64,000 nucleotides of DNA. Origin: Gilliamella sp. ESL0405. Its GTDB lineage: Bacteria; Pseudomonadota; Gammaproteobacteria; Enterobacterales; Orbaceae. The notes below the pieces were generated by a model. The model made no database searches. It was not told where the DNA came from and saw only the letters and a list, made by a program, of their open reading frames with translations. Numbering within the stretch: position 1 is the first letter of the stretch; each line of letters starts with the position of its first letter. The DNA lies in NCBI RefSeq assembly GCF_019469205.1, contig NZ_CP048265.1:1426001-1490000 (forward strand), in the 5' to 3' direction. Below, piece by piece: positions 45,330 to 56,669 of this stretch. The position numbers and the translations under genes are program-made.

Positions 45330-45689
45330 ATGTCTTTAAAAAAATTACTATTTATCTGTGCGGCTTTTTCTAGTGCTTTATTTTTAAACGCCTGTAGCAA
45401 TTCTAATTATCAACTCACATCAGCAGGTCAACACGTTCAATTTATTGATACTAAACCTGCGGCTAGCTGCCAATTTTTGGGTAAAGCTGAAGGCCGCCGT
45501 AATACACTTTTTTCAGGTTTAAAAACACATAGTGAGCTTATTCGTGATGCAGCAACCGATCTTATGAATAAAGCTGCGTCAATGGGTGGTAATGTGATTT
45601 ATAACGCTCAAGATGCATCATTACAATATGTTTCAGATATAGCGCCAACAGATGCAGTGATGACTGGTGAAGTGTTTAGTTGTAAGTAA
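45330..45689 (+). CDS. YjeI-like lipoprotein (DUF4156)
   Basis: 119 residues. Lipobox LFLNAC (Cys22), then the DUF4156 pattern TSAGQHVQFIDTKPAASCQFLGKAEGR and IRDAATDLMNKAASMGGNVIYN, ending GEVFSCK. The two mature cysteines (Cys47 and Cys118) are conserved with E. coli YjeI. Outer-membrane lipoprotein of unknown function. GAGGAAATATT precedes the ATG. A bidirectional terminator separates it from serC. Confidence 0.87.
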   Translation: MSLKKLLFICAAFSSALFLNACSNSNYQLTSAGQHVQFIDTKPAASCQFLGKAEGRRNTLFSGLKTHSELIRDAATDLMNKAASMGGNVIYNAQDASLQYVSDIAPTDAVMTGEVFSCK

Positions 45690-45703
45690 ACAATCGTAAA
45701 ATG

Positions 45704-45733
45704 AAAAAAGGGATATTATACTATCCCTTTTTT
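45704..45733. terminator. bidirectional terminator between the YjeI-like gene and serC
   Basis: AAAAAAGGGATA (45704-45715) pairs perfectly with TATCCCTTTTTT (45722-45733) around a 6-nt loop. Confidence 0.88.
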
Positions 45734-45753
45734 ATTGAACTTTACCAATATAA

Positions 45754-46839
45754 TTAGCCATTTTGTTTTTCAAAAGCTTTCATGAAATCAATTAAATACT
45801 TGACTCCTTCAATATCCATCGCATTGTAAATCGAAGCCCTCATTCCGCCAGCAATTCGGTGACCTTTGATTCCAATGATATTTGCTTGTGTTGCTTCGCT
45901 AACAAACCTTTTATCGAGTTCCTCATTTGGGGATAAGAAGGTTACATTCATGATTGATCGATTAGGGGTAGCCACGCAATTACGATAAAAATCAGACTGA
46001 TCGATAAACTGGTAAAGCAATTGAGCTTTAGCTTGATTTCGTTGTTGCATCGCATTTAATCCGCCCAAATTTTTAATCCATTTAAATACCAAACCAGATA
46101 AGTACCATGCAAAAGTTGGCGGTGTATTAAACATCGAATCGTTATCGAAAAGAGTTTTATAATCTAATACCGACGGTAACACCTTTTTAGCGTGCCCTAG
46201 CAAATCTTCCCTAACTATGACAATAGTAATACCTGAAGGACCAATATTTTTCTGAGCACCAGCATAGATAATTCCATAACGGCTGACGTCAATTGGTTGA
46301 GATAAAATGCACGATGATAAATCAGCTACAACAATTTTATCGTCAAAATTAGGCTGTTCGAATATTTCAACCCCATCAATAGTTTCATTTGGACAATAGT
46401 GTATATAAGCGGCATTATCATTTAGTTGCCATGCCGACATAGGTTTTAGCGAAGTAACTCCATCGGTCTTAACAACGATGTTTTGCTCGATAACGTTACA
46501 ATACTTTCCTGCTTCTTTAGCAGCACATTGGCTCCAATAGCCACTATTGATATAATCGGCCTGCGTTTTTTCGCCTAAAATATTTAGTGGCACAGCGGCA
46601 AATTGTGCTCTTGCGCCACCCTGGCAAAATAAAATTTTATAATTATCGGGGACATTTAGTATGTCTCGTAAATTATTAGTAGCTTCAATTGCACATGCAT
46701 CAAAATCCTTACCACGGTGACTTAACTCCATAACAGATGCGCCAGTATTTTGCCAATCTAATAACTCAGCTTGTGCCTGTTTTAAAACATCAGCAGGTAA
46801 TTTAGCAGGACCGGCACTAAAGTTGTAACTTTTATTCAT
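45754..46839 (-). CDS. serC: phosphoserine aminotransferase
   Basis: 361 residues (E. coli 362). N-terminal [18 protein letters not shown], the HRGKDF turn, [15 protein letters not shown], and the PLP-binding lysine in [15 protein letters not shown]. It transfers an amino group from glutamate to 3-phosphohydroxypyruvate in serine synthesis, and also acts in pyridoxal phosphate synthesis (PdxB branch). It is alone here, not with aroA as in E. coli. It follows argH by about 150 bp with the argH-operon terminator between, so it is probably separately transcribed. Confidence 0.95.
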   Translation of the reverse strand: MNKSYNFSAGPAKLPADVLKQAQAELLDWQNTGASVMELSHRGKDFDACAIEATNNLRDILNVPDNYKILFCQGGARAQFAAVPLNILGEKTQADYINSGYWSQCAAKEAGKYCNVIEQNIVVKTDGVTSLKPMSAWQLNDNAAYIHYCPNETIDGVEIFEQPNFDDKIVVADLSSCILSQPIDVSRYGIIYAGAQKNIGPSGITIVIVREDLLGHAKKVLPSVLDYKTLFDNDSMFNTPPTFAWYLSGLVFKWIKNLGGLNAMQQRNQAKAQLLYQFIDQSDFYRNCVATPNRSIMNVTFLSPNEELDKRFVSEATQANIIGIKGHRIAGGMRASIYNAMDIEGVKYLIDFMKAFEKQNG

Positions 46840-46952
46840 TGCAATTCACTTTAATCCATTTATAAAAATAAAGTTATATTTTTACACTGTCTTAAAGTAT
46901 ATACAATCAAATTTTTGACAAGATCTTTCAGATTTACTATACGTTTTGGCAT

Positions 46953-46974
46953 AAAAAAGCCGGCATAAACCGGC
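46953..46974 (-). terminator. terminator of the argCBGH operon
   Basis: Reverse strand GCCGG, TTTATG, CCGGC, then TTTTTT. It is 22 bp after the argH stop. Confidence 0.85.
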
Positions 46975-46995
46975 AAACAAGAAATAAAATTTAAA

Positions 46996-48372
46996 CTATA
47001 AGGAGAGTTGTTGTTTGGCTGCTGCGATAGCGATTCTTACTTGTTGTGGTGAAACACCGCCTTTAGCACACCGTTTTGCTAAGCAAGAATCCAACGATAA
47101 TATAGTATAAACATCATCTTCAATAACATGACTGAATGATTTAAGTTCGTCTAAAGAGAGTTCCTCCAATGCCTTTTGCTTAGCTATTGCACCAACAACA
47201 GCCTCGCCAACAATGTGGTGTGCTTCTCTAAATGGAATCCCTTTAGCCACAAGATAATCAGCTAATTCAGTTGCATTCGAGTAGCCCTGTTTTGCAGCTT
47301 CTAAACAGACTTCATAGTTTATTTTGATATCTTCAAGAACTAAACAAGCCATATCTAAGCATTCATGCCAGGTATCAATTGCATCAAAAAGGTGTTCTTT
47401 GTCTTCTTGCATATCTTTATTATAAGCAAGTGGCAATCCCTTTAAAGTGACCATTAAACCGGTTAACGCGCCAACTACTCGACCGACTTTTCCACGAATT
47501 AATTCTAATGCATCGGGATTCTTTTTTTGTGGCATTAGTGAAGAGCCGGATGTAACGCGATCTGATAGTTCAACAAAATTGGCTTCGCCACTATTGAAAA
47601 TAATTAAATCTTCGGCAAAACGAGATAAGTGGATCATGCTAATTGAAGCCGTGTTTAATAATTCAAGCACATGGTCACGATCTGAAACCGAGTCCAAACT
47701 ATTATTCGTTGCTTTAGCAAACCCTAACCATTGCGCTAGCTCTTCACGATCCATAGGATATGCTGTTCCGGCTAAAGCACCTGAACCTAACGGGCTTATA
47801 TCTAAGCGTTTAAGTGTATCTTGCAGACGATCTTTATCACGAGTCAGCATTTCATAGTAAGCTAAACACCAATGTGCAAAAGTAATGGGCTGAGCTCGTT
47901 GTAAATGAGTGTAACCCGGCATAATAGCTTGCTGATGTTGTTCAGCTGTAATGACTAAAGACTTTCTTAAATGATCTACAGATTCAATCAAATGATTAAT
48001 CTCTTTTTTACACCATAGTTTAAGATCAGTTGTTGATTGGTCATTTCGGCTACGACCAGTATGTAATTTTTTACCTAAATCACCCACTTTCTCAATTAAT
48101 TGTTGTTCAACCCAACTATGAATATCTTCTGCATCACTTCGTAAAATCTGTTCAGGGTCTTGATTAACCGATATGCGTAATTCGTTTAAAGCTTTTTCCA
48201 ATTTCTTTTGTTCATCATAAGATAGAACGTTAACGGTCACCAATGCTTTAGACCAAGCTATGGATCCTATAATATCTTGCTCTGCAAGACGATAGTCAAA
48301 GCGCAACGAATCATTAAAATGTTTAAATCTTTGATCTGCTGCTTGGCTAAAACGCCCACCCCATAATGCCAT
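46996..48372 (-). CDS. argH: argininosuccinate lyase
   Basis: 458 residues. The fumarase/aspartase-superfamily signature [15 protein letters not shown] lies about residue 275 with the catalytic Ser. [18 protein letters not shown] (about 105) and the TAYPMDRE region are also conserved. It splits argininosuccinate into arginine and fumarate, the last step of the pathway. It is the fourth gene of argCBGH, 163 bp after argG. GAGGT precedes the ATG. Normal length. Confidence 0.97.
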   Translation of the reverse strand: MALWGGRFSQAADQRFKHFNDSLRFDYRLAEQDIIGSIAWSKALVTVNVLSYDEQKKLEKALNELRISVNQDPEQILRSDAEDIHSWVEQQLIEKVGDLGKKLHTGRSRNDQSTTDLKLWCKKEINHLIESVDHLRKSLVITAEQHQQAIMPGYTHLQRAQPITFAHWCLAYYEMLTRDKDRLQDTLKRLDISPLGSGALAGTAYPMDREELAQWLGFAKATNNSLDSVSDRDHVLELLNTASISMIHLSRFAEDLIIFNSGEANFVELSDRVTSGSSLMPQKKNPDALELIRGKVGRVVGALTGLMVTLKGLPLAYNKDMQEDKEHLFDAIDTWHECLDMACLVLEDIKINYEVCLEAAKQGYSNATELADYLVAKGIPFREAHHIVGEAVVGAIAKQKALEELSLDELKSFSHVIEDDVYTILSLDSCLAKRCAKGGVSPQQVRIAIAAAKQQLSL

Positions 48373-48535
48373 AAATACCTCAAATATAATCTTTAAATTA
48401 ATGCAAAATGATTGTAATTATCAACTTTTATTCATTCTGATTTTGATGCTAAATTGTTTCGATACGTTAAAAGAAATATATACAGGACTATGCCTGTATA
48501 TATCATTTAAAGTTGCACACTAAAAAGTTTTAATA

Positions 48536-49861
48536 TTACTTTTTAGTTTTACTTACAGACTTAGATTTAGCAGACGTTTTTGTCGTTGTCTTCGTTTTAG
48601 AATCGGTTTTCACGCTTTTGCTTACCGCTTTTTTTGCCGGTTGTTTTTTCTTTTCTTCATTTAAGGCACGAATTCGTGATGATAAAGAGAATAGACGAAT
48701 AAAACCACCTGCGTGACTATGATCATAAACCTCATCTTCACCAAAAGTCGCAAATTCTTCATTATATAAACTATTTGGCGATTTTTTCTGAACAGCAGTT
48801 GCATTACCTTTATAAAGTTTGATGACGACTTCACCGGTCATATCTTCTGCAAGAACGTCGGCTGCAGCTTGAATTGAACGGCGATATGGCGCAAACCAAC
48901 GACCATCATAAACCACATAAGCCATTTCAATACCTAATTGTTCACGCCATTTAAAGCTGTCACGATCTAAAATTAACTGCTCTAAACCACGTAATGCGGT
49001 CATCATAATAGTACCACCCGGAGTTTCATAACAACCACGAGATTTAATACCGACTAAACGATTTTCAATAATATCAACCCGACCTACACCATGTTTTGCA
49101 CCAATTTTGTTGAGTGTTGCAACACAGTTATATGGCGAAAGTTTTTTACCATTAACTGAAACAACTTCCCCTTTTTCGATTCCAATAGTGACAAACTCCG
49201 GTTTATTTGGTGCATCTTCCGGCGATACAGTCCACGCCCAGCAATCAGCATTAGCTTGATTCCATGTACTTTCAAGCACTCCACCTTCAGTTGAGATATG
49301 CCATGCATTTTCATCACGACTATAGATTTTTTCAACGGTTGCAGTAGTTGGAATTTTACGGACTTTTAGATAATCAATTAAAGCCTCTCGCGAGCGCAAA
49401 TCCCATTCACGCCAAGGAGCAATAACTTTAAGTTGTGGAGCAAGTGCCGTATAAGTTGTTTCAAAACGAACTTGATCATTACCTTTTCCGGTTGCGCCAT
49501 GGCAAAGTGTGTCAGCCCCAACCTCTAAAGCATATTCAACTTGAGCCTTAGCAATAATTGGGCGAGCCATTGATGTTCCGAGATAATAAGTTCCTTCGTA
49601 TAAAGCGCCGGTTTTTAATACAGGGTAAACATAATCTTTAACAAACTCTTCTCGTAGATCAACAACTTTACAAGCAACCGCGCCCGATGCTTTAGCTTTC
49701 TTTTCTACATCTTTGAGCTCTTTGGGATCTTGCCCAACATTTGCCACTAAAGCATACACTTCACAACCACCGTAATTTTCTTTCAACCAAGGAATGATTG
49801 CTGATGTATCCAAACCACCTGAATAGGCTAATACAACCTTTTTAGTTCCACTTTTTTTCAT
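48536..49861 (-). CDS. argG: argininosuccinate synthase with Lys/Ser/Thr-rich C-terminal tail
   Basis: 441 residues. The PP-loop [15 protein letters not shown] (about 11-25), the [13 protein letters not shown] block, [11 protein letters not shown] and [13 protein letters not shown] identify the about 400-residue ArgG type. It condenses citrulline and aspartate with ATP. After residue 400 comes a low-complexity tail of about 38 residues ([18 protein letters not shown] and onward) that most homologues lack and that looks disordered and strongly basic. The operon position and the AAAGGG ribosome site are normal. Confidence 0.96.
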   Translation of the reverse strand: MKKSGTKKVVLAYSGGLDTSAIIPWLKENYGGCEVYALVANVGQDPKELKDVEKKAKASGAVACKVVDLREEFVKDYVYPVLKTGALYEGTYYLGTSMARPIIAKAQVEYALEVGADTLCHGATGKGNDQVRFETTYTALAPQLKVIAPWREWDLRSREALIDYLKVRKIPTTATVEKIYSRDENAWHISTEGGVLESTWNQANADCWAWTVSPEDAPNKPEFVTIGIEKGEVVSVNGKKLSPYNCVATLNKIGAKHGVGRVDIIENRLVGIKSRGCYETPGGTIMMTALRGLEQLILDRDSFKWREQLGIEMAYVVYDGRWFAPYRRSIQAAADVLAEDMTGEVVIKLYKGNATAVQKKSPNSLYNEEFATFGEDEVYDHSHAGGFIRLFSLSSRIRALNEEKKKQPAKKAVSKSVKTDSKTKTTTKTSAKSKSVSKTKK

Positions 49862-49966
49862 GATATACCCTTTCTAAATTAACTTTCGATAGTTAAATGC
49901 GTTAAAGATTTTTTGTGTCAATTTATAAATATAAATTATCAGTTTAATATACTGGTTGATTTATAT

Positions 49967-50746
49967 TTAAGCAATAATTCTTGTGCCGGTTATTCCTGAT
50001 TTACCATTAAATAATTCTCCAAGCTTATCAGCTTCTTTCCAACTTGCTATATCAATTGATCTGCCTAATGATTTAGCGGCTTCAAATGCAGAATTTACCT
50101 TTACTATCATGCCGTCTGTAATCACGCCGCTAGCGATTAACTGATCCGCTTGTGACTGGGTTAATGATTCGATAAGTTTTTTATTCTGATCTAATACACC
50201 TACAACATCTGACAGAAGAATCAAATCTGCATCTAATGTTTTTGCTAAAGCAACAGCTGCATGGTCGGCATTAACATTCATCATTTTTCCTTCTTCGGTA
50301 ATGCCGATAGAACTCATAATTGGTAAATAGCCATGATCAATAAGCAGATTGACTAAAGTCGCATCCCCCGCATCAGCTTGACCAACATAACCTAACTCTT
50401 CTGAAATCTGTTTAACTTTCACGCTATTACCGTCAGCTAAACAGAGCCCAACACTTGGAATTTGTTGTTTTTTAGCTTCTGAAAGAAGCTTTGTATTGGC
50501 ACTTCCTGCAAGGCTACCAACTATCACATCAATTTGATCTGCTGGTGTCACACGCAACCCATTTCGCCGAACAACTGGCATTGATAAACGATCCATTAAA
50601 GAATCAACCAGGCTACCACCACCATGAACAATAATCAGTGGGCGTGCAAAACTCTTTTTATATTCACCAATAACAACAAATAACTTACTTAAAGCATCTT
50701 GATTATCGAGCAACACGCCACCAAGTTTGATAATTAATGGTTTCAT
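49967..50746 (-). CDS. argB: acetylglutamate kinase
   Basis: 259 residues (E. coli 258). Amino-acid-kinase fold with [10 protein letters not shown] at the start, the phosphate-binding [12 protein letters not shown] loop, and [25 protein letters not shown]. It phosphorylates N-acetylglutamate, the second step of arginine synthesis. AGGAAATTGAA precedes the ATG. It lies 72 bp after argC and 105 bp before argG. No N-terminal arginine-sensing helix is present, as in other enteric-type ArgB proteins that are not feedback inhibited. Confidence 0.96.
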   Translation of the reverse strand: MKPLIIKLGGVLLDNQDALSKLFVVIGEYKKSFARPLIIVHGGGSLVDSLMDRLSMPVVRRNGLRVTPADQIDVIVGSLAGSANTKLLSEAKKQQIPSVGLCLADGNSVKVKQISEELGYVGQADAGDATLVNLLIDHGYLPIMSSIGITEEGKMMNVNADHAAVALAKTLDADLILLSDVVGVLDQNKKLIESLTQSQADQLIASGVITDGMIVKVNSAFEAAKSLGRSIDIASWKEADKLGELFNGKSGITGTRIIA

Positions 50747-50818
50747 TTCAATTTCCTATTAGTTTGGGTTATCGTTAATCACATTTTGTTTGAATTTAAC
50801 ATTTACTATCAGCTACCT

Positions 50819-51829
50819 TTATAACAGCGATGTTGTTTCATCAAACCCGAATCGAATATTCATACATTGCACTGCCTGTGCAGCAGCCCCTTTTAACAAA
50901 TTATCCTCAACAGAAATTAAAATTAAATGGCGCCCTTTTAATACAAATCCAATATCGCAATATGGCAAATCGACAACGGCTTTTAAAGCTGGCCAATCTT
51001 TTTGATAAACCCGGATAAGGGGTTTATTGTCATAATATTTATTTAATGCCCCAAGAACATCGTCAGATGTCACCCCTTCTTTTACTTTACAATTGATTGT
51101 TGCATGGATACCTTGTTTAAAACTACCAAGATGCGGGGTAAAGATAACGTCTTGCCCTAAATGGGTAGCAATTTCAGGTTGATGACGATGAGTAAATAAT
51201 CCATAAGCATGCAAACTCACTTCGCAAAACAAATTATTATGTGAAGGTTTGCGCCCGGCACCACTTACCCCACTTATGGCATTAATGATTGGCCATTGCG
51301 TTTTATCGAGTAAATCTTCTTCAAGTAAAGGCTTTAAAGGTAATTGTGAGGCGGTAGGATAACAGCCCGGAACGGCTATCAATTGCGCTTGTTTAATTGC
51401 TTCGAAATTCCACTCCGCTAATCCATATACTGCTTTTTCTAACCACTCTTGATGTTTATGTGTAAAGCCATAAAATTCAGTATAAAAAGAGGAAGAATTG
51501 ACCCGAAAAGCGCCCGACAAGTCAAAAACAGTGCAACCATGCGATAAGAAAAAAGGCGCGATATCATGACTAACTGAATGTTCAGTTGCTAAAAAAACAA
51601 TATCGATATCTTTAATGAGCGAAGTGTAGTCTTTAGTGGCAATTAAAGGTAAATCAACGACACCTTTTAATTGTGGGTATAAGTCATAATTAGAAAGTAG
51701 CTTACCGCCATCTTGACTATTTTCTGATACCGTCAATGCGACCAGTTCGACATTTGGGTGCTTATTTAAATAATAAGCTAATTTAGCACCTGCATAACCA
51801 CTCGCTCCAACAATTATTGCTTTTAACAT
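50819..51829 (-). CDS. argC: N-acetyl-gamma-glutamyl-phosphate reductase
   Basis: 336 residues from the ATG at 51829 (AAGGA upstream). A longer frame running into the operator region is rejected. NADP-binding [10 protein letters not shown] at residues 8-17 and the catalytic Cys156 in AVPGCYPTA are present. It reduces the acylphosphate made by ArgB. First gene of argCBGH, with tandem ARG boxes 73 bp upstream. Confidence 0.96.
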   Translation of the reverse strand: MLKAIIVGASGYAGAKLAYYLNKHPNVELVALTVSENSQDGGKLLSNYDLYPQLKGVVDLPLIATKDYTSLIKDIDIVFLATEHSVSHDIAPFFLSHGCTVFDLSGAFRVNSSSFYTEFYGFTHKHQEWLEKAVYGLAEWNFEAIKQAQLIAVPGCYPTASQLPLKPLLEEDLLDKTQWPIINAISGVSGAGRKPSHNNLFCEVSLHAYGLFTHRHQPEIATHLGQDVIFTPHLGSFKQGIHATINCKVKEGVTSDDVLGALNKYYDNKPLIRVYQKDWPALKAVVDLPYCDIGFVLKGRHLILISVEDNLLKGAAAQAVQCMNIRFGFDETTSLL

Positions 51830-51864
51830 ACTATTCCTTATCTTTCTTGAATAATTATTAAGAT

Positions 51865-51893
51865 ATAGTAGGTCATTTAGAAAATAAATACAA
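51865..51893 (-). promoter_or_regulatory. argC promoter (-35/-10)
   Basis: Reverse strand TTGTAT (51893-51888), 17-bp spacer, TACTAT (51870-51865). The transcription start falls about 30 bp before the argC ATG. Confidence 0.6.
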
Positions 51894-51901
51894 GTACAAA
51901 T

Positions 51902-51936
51902 TGAATTTTTATTCACTTTTAATGAATTTATTTTCA
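51902..51936. promoter_or_regulatory. tandem ARG boxes (ArgR operator) of argCBGH
   Basis: Box 1 core TGAATTTTTATTCA (51902-51915) is a perfect match to TGAAT-WWWW-ATTCA. Box 2 core TGAATTTATTTTCA (51923-51936) has one mismatch. Centre-to-centre distance is 21 bp, as in E. coli operators. A third weaker core TGAATAATTATTAA lies at 51848-51861, over the transcription start. Confidence 0.85.
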
Positions 51937-52050
51937 CTTTGGTGTGTTATGGATGATAAACGATTTTTATCATAAGCAACATTATTATGAGCAACTCAGA
52001 TAACGTTGATATTAATTATGGGAATCTTTTTATGAGTTTAAAAAGATATC

Positions 52051-52074
52051 AACCTGCTGAAAATTCAGCAGGTT
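52051..52074 (-). terminator. hairpin after pepD
   Basis: AACCTGCTGAA and TTCAGCAGGTT form an 11-bp perfect stem 13 bp past the pepD stop on the reverse strand. The following T-run (ATCTTTTT) is modest. Confidence 0.7.
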
Positions 52075-52086
52075 GGAAGTACAAGG

Positions 52087-53553
52087 TTATTTTTTCAAAA
52101 GACTGGCTGATTTTAATATCGCAATAAGTAGCTCCCAATAACGATAAACACTTTGAATATTCACTTTCTCATCAGGAGAATGAGGCGATACAATTGTTGG
52201 TCCAATCGAAATCATATCCATATCCGGATAAGATTTTTTAAATAAACCACACTCTAAACCTGCATGAATAACCATTATTTTCGCTTTTTGAGAGAAAATT
52301 TCTTGATATTTATCTTTAGCCAATTGTAAAAGGCTCGAATTCAAATTTGGTTCCCAACCGGAATAACCACCACTAATTTCATAATTAGCATTGACCAATT
52401 GACTAAGCGAAACCAATGTAGAAACAACGGCATCTTTACTACTATCAACCTGAGATCGAATCAAGAAATGAACATTAAGTTGATTATCTAAAATATTTAA
52501 AATACCTAAATTCAATGAAGTTTCAACAACACCATGAATTTGATTACTCATGCGAATCACGCCATTAGGCGCTGCATTCAACCAATTAATGATTTTATTT
52601 TGATGTTCAGTAGTTAAAACACGTTTAATTTTGTCCGATTCAACATCAGATAACGTAATTGATAATGATGGTTCTACCTGCCCAAACTCATTTTGTAACA
52701 CTTGCTGATACTGTTCAATGATTGACTTAAGTTTAGGTAAATCTTCTTTACTTAGTGTGATTTCGACAAATGCTTCTCTTGGAATCGCATTGCGTAATGA
52801 GCCACCTTGAATATCAGCTAACCTAAACGAGATATCTTGAGCATATTCAGCTAAAAATCTTGCCATTAGTTTAATCGCATTTCCGCGTCCTAGATGAATA
52901 TCACAGCCTGAGTGACCACCTTTGAGGCCTTTAAGAGAAATGCGCATATAACAATCATGTTTTTCCGGCATAACGGCATAAGTCACAGCAAAAGTGGTCG
53001 AAAAATCAACACCACCAGCACAACCGGTAAATATTTCGCCTTCATCTTCAGAATCAGTATTAATTAAAAACTGACTTTTTAACCAATTAGGTTGCAAACC
53101 AAATGCACCATGCATACCTGTCTCTTCTGATGTGGTGACTAACACTTCAATTGGCCCATGTTCAACAGCAGGATCGATTAATACAGCCAATGCAGAGGCT
53201 AGCCCGACACCATTATCTGCGCCTAACGTTGTACCTTTTGCTTTAACCCATTCACCGTCAACGTAAGCATTAATAGGATCGGTAAAAAAGTCATGGTTAG
53301 TTCCTTCATTTTTTTGCGGTACCATATCCATATGAGCTTGTAAGGCAATTGAAGGACAATATTCCATACCTTTGGTGGCAGATTTAGTTAATAAAATATT
53401 ACCTGCTTTATCGATCTTATGTTCAATATGATGAGAAATGGCAAAATCAACAATATATTTAGTTATCATTTGCTCATAATGAGAAGGGTGTGGAATTTTA
53501 CAAATATCGTTAAAGATCTGCCAAACAAATTTTGGATTTAAGTGTGAAAGCAT
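52087..53553 (-). CDS. pepD: aminoacyl-histidine dipeptidase (peptidase D)
   Basis: 488 residues (E. coli 485). M20C family with LQAHMDMVPQKNEG (zinc-binding His), GADNGVGLASALAVL, TSEETGMHGAFGLQ and NTDSEDEGEIFTGCAGGVDF. C-terminal HAGLECGLFKKSYPDMDMISIGPTI closes the fold. It cleaves X-His dipeptides such as carnosine and other dipeptides in the cytoplasm. GAGGAT precedes the ATG. Divergent from gpt, as in E. coli. Confidence 0.96.
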   Translation of the reverse strand: MLSHLNPKFVWQIFNDICKIPHPSHYEQMITKYIVDFAISHHIEHKIDKAGNILLTKSATKGMEYCPSIALQAHMDMVPQKNEGTNHDFFTDPINAYVDGEWVKAKGTTLGADNGVGLASALAVLIDPAVEHGPIEVLVTTSEETGMHGAFGLQPNWLKSQFLINTDSEDEGEIFTGCAGGVDFSTTFAVTYAVMPEKHDCYMRISLKGLKGGHSGCDIHLGRGNAIKLMARFLAEYAQDISFRLADIQGGSLRNAIPREAFVEITLSKEDLPKLKSIIEQYQQVLQNEFGQVEPSLSITLSDVESDKIKRVLTTEHQNKIINWLNAAPNGVIRMSNQIHGVVETSLNLGILNILDNQLNVHFLIRSQVDSSKDAVVSTLVSLSQLVNANYEISGGYSGWEPNLNSSLLQLAKDKYQEIFSQKAKIMVIHAGLECGLFKKSYPDMDMISIGPTIVSPHSPDEKVNIQSVYRYWELLIAILKSASLLKK

Positions 53554-53703
53554 ATTTTATCCTCAATATTAGATAGCTAATAAATTAATGAGTGGTTTTT
53601 TTTGTCTAATCACTCTATAATAAGGTGCAATTTTACATCTATTTCTAGTCCATTAATATTAATTTATTAAAATCGTAAATTCGATTAAAATTGCAGGTTA
53701 CTC

Positions 53704-54237
53704 ATGTCAATAGAACAAACATTAACAGAAGACGAAATTCAAGCAAAAAAACAGCACAAAGCAGAGCTTATTGCTGAAAAAGAAAAATTCACTGTCACTT
53801 GGGAAATGCTACAAGCCTACGGGCGCCAACTCTCTAAACGTCTATTACCCGCTAATCAATGGAAAGGCATTATTGCCGTTAGCCGCGGTGGTTTAGTTCC
53901 AGCAGCAATTTTAGCTCGTGAATTAAGTATCCGTTATGTTGATACTGTATGTATTTCAAGTTATGACCATGATCATCAACGTGAAAAATTAATTCTTAAA
54001 CAAGCTAATGGCGACGGTGAAGGCTTTATTGTTGTTGATGATTTAGTCGACACAGGTAGCACCGCACATACAATTCGTGATATGTACCCTAAAGCACGTT
54101 TTGTTACAATTTTTGCCAAACCAGCCGGCAAACCATTAGTCGATGATTATATTGTTGATATTGATCAAGATACATGGATTGAACAACCTTGGGACACAGG
54201 TGTTATGTTTGTAAAACCAATCAGCGATCATAAATAG
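53704..54237 (+). CDS. gpt: xanthine-guanine phosphoribosyltransferase with N-terminal extension
   Basis: 177 residues. The body from about residue 28 on ([21 protein letters not shown]) tracks E. coli Gpt (152 residues) through [16 protein letters not shown], the PRPP loop [20 protein letters not shown] and the tail [17 protein letters not shown]. It salvages guanine and xanthine. The first 25 residues ([26 protein letters not shown]) form an extra charged helix absent in E. coli. The reading frame and an AGG-type ribosome site support the long form, but a later start cannot be excluded. Confidence 0.95.
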   Translation: MSIEQTLTEDEIQAKKQHKAELIAEKEKFTVTWEMLQAYGRQLSKRLLPANQWKGIIAVSRGGLVPAAILARELSIRYVDTVCISSYDHDHQREKLILKQANGDGEGFIVVDDLVDTGSTAHTIRDMYPKARFVTIFAKPAGKPLVDDYIVDIDQDTWIEQPWDTGVMFVKPISDHK

Positions 54238-54260
54238 TCAACAAGGAATCAATCATTATT

Positions 54261-55520
54261 ATGGCTACTACCGAAAACTTATCTGAAAAAATATTTAAAC
54301 CACAGTATGATTATCCAGAAACATCATCACTGATCAATCGGTTAGACAGTAGTAACGGTAGTAGCATAAGTCCGCTTGACGGGGATGTTGATTCCAGATG
54401 GTACCGAATCATCAACCCTATTTTATGGTTCTGGCGTGGTTTACCCAAATTAGAAATTGAAGCCGTGTTATCAAAGATCGCTGCTTCAACCAAACGTCAC
54501 ACCAATGATAAATGGCTTGATTCAGTCATTGGATATCAACCCGGTAATTGGATTTATGAATTTTTAAACCAAGCAGCCGAATGGCAAGCTAAAGCAGATA
54601 GTTTCGATCTGGCAACGCTGACTGATGAAGATAGAAAAAAATTACATGATTATTTTTTAATAGCCAGTGAATATTCAAGTATTGCGAGTTATCCGCATTT
54701 TAAAAATGACGAACTGGCCATGTATGCCCAAACTTGTGCATATCAATCTTATCTAAAAGCACTTGAGTTTTCGCCTTACACAACAAAACAGATTGAATTT
54801 AAAGTTGAAAATCGCAGTGTTAAAACATTTTTACATTTACCCGAAAACTGTGATGGCGTATGCCCTGTCGTGTTAGTCTGTAATGCATTAGGTAATTTAC
54901 AAATCGACTATTATCGCTACTTTAGTGAATACTTAGCTCCACAAGGTTTTGCAATGCTAACAGTAGATTTGCCAACAGTGGGCTTTAGTCGCAATTTTGT
55001 ATTAACTCAAAATAGTAGCCAAATTCATCAAGCTATAATTGAACAACTAGCGACAGTACCTTGGGTCGATAGCAATCGTGTAATTGTTGCAGGATTCCGT
55101 TTTGGTTCACACATTGCAACACGTCTTGCTTATTTGATGCCAAATAAAATAAAGGGACTTTTCAACTTCACACCTTTTGTGCATCAAATATTTGTTGATA
55201 AAGCCTTACAACAAAATCTACCAAATTGTTACAAAGATATGTTAGCTTGTCGTTTAGGTTTAACATCAGTATCAAATCAGCAGTTAGCAGCTGAATTAAA
55301 TTACTTTTCTTTAAAAAATCAGGGATTATTAACTCATTCTTGTCCTGTGCCAATCATGAATGTCATCTTTGAAGAGGACAAGTTGAGTAATTTAACTGAA
55401 GCAAAATTAATCCAATCTTCAAAGCAAAGCAAAATTGTGACTATTCCTAAAACACCGTTACAAAAAGGCTTACAAAACGCTTTAACTCAATCAGTCAAAT
55501 GGATGGAATCTATTTTGTAA
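54261..55520 (+). CDS. frsA: FrsA, alpha/beta-hydrolase (DUF1100)
   Basis: 419 residues, full-length match to E. coli FrsA (414): [78 protein letters not shown], and [15 protein letters not shown] at the place of a nucleophile elbow that has Phe-Arg-Phe rather than a serine, as in E. coli. E. coli FrsA binds unphosphorylated IIA-Glc and shifts fermentation/respiration balance. It follows gpt as in E. coli and overlaps nothing, 26 bp before proB. Confidence 0.94.
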   Translation: MATTENLSEKIFKPQYDYPETSSLINRLDSSNGSSISPLDGDVDSRWYRIINPILWFWRGLPKLEIEAVLSKIAASTKRHTNDKWLDSVIGYQPGNWIYEFLNQAAEWQAKADSFDLATLTDEDRKKLHDYFLIASEYSSIASYPHFKNDELAMYAQTCAYQSYLKALEFSPYTTKQIEFKVENRSVKTFLHLPENCDGVCPVVLVCNALGNLQIDYYRYFSEYLAPQGFAMLTVDLPTVGFSRNFVLTQNSSQIHQAIIEQLATVPWVDSNRVIVAGFRFGSHIATRLAYLMPNKIKGLFNFTPFVHQIFVDKALQQNLPNCYKDMLACRLGLTSVSNQQLAAELNYFSLKNQGLLTHSCPVPIMNVIFEEDKLSNLTEAKLIQSSKQSKIVTIPKTPLQKGLQNALTQSVKWMESIL

Positions 55521-55546
55521 TAGATGATTTAAATAAGATTATTGCT

Positions 55547-56656
55547 ATGACTAATAAAAAAAAGCAAACTGTCGTTATTAAGTTAGGTACCAGTGTTTTA
55601 ACTGGTGGAACTAAACAGCTAGATCGTGCTCGAATAGTTGAACTGATTCGGCAATGCTCTTATTTACATCAAATTGGTCACAAAATTATTATAGTTACAT
55701 CGGGAGCAATTGCTGCTGGTCGAGAGTATCTAAACTTCCCTAGCCTTCCAAATACTGTAGCATCAAAACAATTACTTGCTTCTGTTGGGCAAAGTAAACT
55801 TATCCAGCTTTGGGAACAGTTGTTTTCAATATATAAAATTTTTATTGGACAAATGTTACTGACACGAGCTGATTTAGAAGATCGTGAACGCTTTTTAAAT
55901 GCACAAGATGTACTAAAAGCGATGCTAGATAATCATATTGTACCTGTTATCAATGAGAATGACGCTGTAGCTACAGCCGAAATTAAAGTGGGTGATAATG
56001 ATAACCTATCAGCACTAGCAGCAATTTTAGCTGAAGCCGATAAACTCATATTACTGACAGATATTGAAGGATTATATACTGCCGATCCAAGATCAAATAG
56101 CAATGCTCAATTAATAAAAGAAGTTTCTCATATTGATGAGAGTTTACGAAACATAGCTGGTGATAGTGTTTCAGGGCTGGGAACCGGCGGTATGAGCACA
56201 AAAATTCAAGCAGCTGAAGTAGCAGGTAGTGCAGGAATAGAAGTAATTATTGCAGCTGGGAATAAAGAAAATGTGATTATTGATGCAGTCAATAATCAAT
56301 CGGTGGGCACGCGTTTTTTACCACAGAAAACCCCACTAGAGCATCGAAAACATTGGCTATATGGTGCACCTAATGCAGGAAAGGTGTTAGTTGATAATGG
56401 TGCTATAAATGCTATTTTGAATAATGGTAGTTCGCTCTTACCAAAAGGAATTATAGCGGTTGAAAAAGATTTTTCGCGCGGAGAAGTAATAAACATCTGT
56501 GATAAATCAGGAAAACAAATCGCACGAGGTGTAAGCCGTTATAATAGTGATGCGCTAAAACAAATAGCCGGGCATCACTCACAAGAAATTAGTCAAATTA
56601 TTGGCTATGAATATGGCTCTGTAGCCGTACATCGGAATGATATGATTATCAAATAA
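55547..56656 (+). CDS. proB: glutamate 5-kinase
   Basis: 369 residues from the ATG at 55547 (E. coli 367). An upstream in-frame ATG at 55499 is inside frsA. Kinase domain with [45 protein letters not shown] and [19 protein letters not shown] domain (about 280-365) ends the protein. It makes glutamyl-5-phosphate, the first step of proline synthesis. Its 3' end is duplicated 605 bp downstream. The partner gene proA lies about 2 kb away rather than adjacent. Confidence 0.96.
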   Translation: MTNKKKQTVVIKLGTSVLTGGTKQLDRARIVELIRQCSYLHQIGHKIIIVTSGAIAAGREYLNFPSLPNTVASKQLLASVGQSKLIQLWEQLFSIYKIFIGQMLLTRADLEDRERFLNAQDVLKAMLDNHIVPVINENDAVATAEIKVGDNDNLSALAAILAEADKLILLTDIEGLYTADPRSNSNAQLIKEVSHIDESLRNIAGDSVSGLGTGGMSTKIQAAEVAGSAGIEVIIAAGNKENVIIDAVNNQSVGTRFLPQKTPLEHRKHWLYGAPNAGKVLVDNGAINAILNNGSSLLPKGIIAVEKDFSRGEVINICDKSGKQIARGVSRYNSDALKQIAGHHSQEISQIIGYEYGSVAVHRNDMIIK

Positions 56657-56669
56657 TAAGGAGGTTAAA

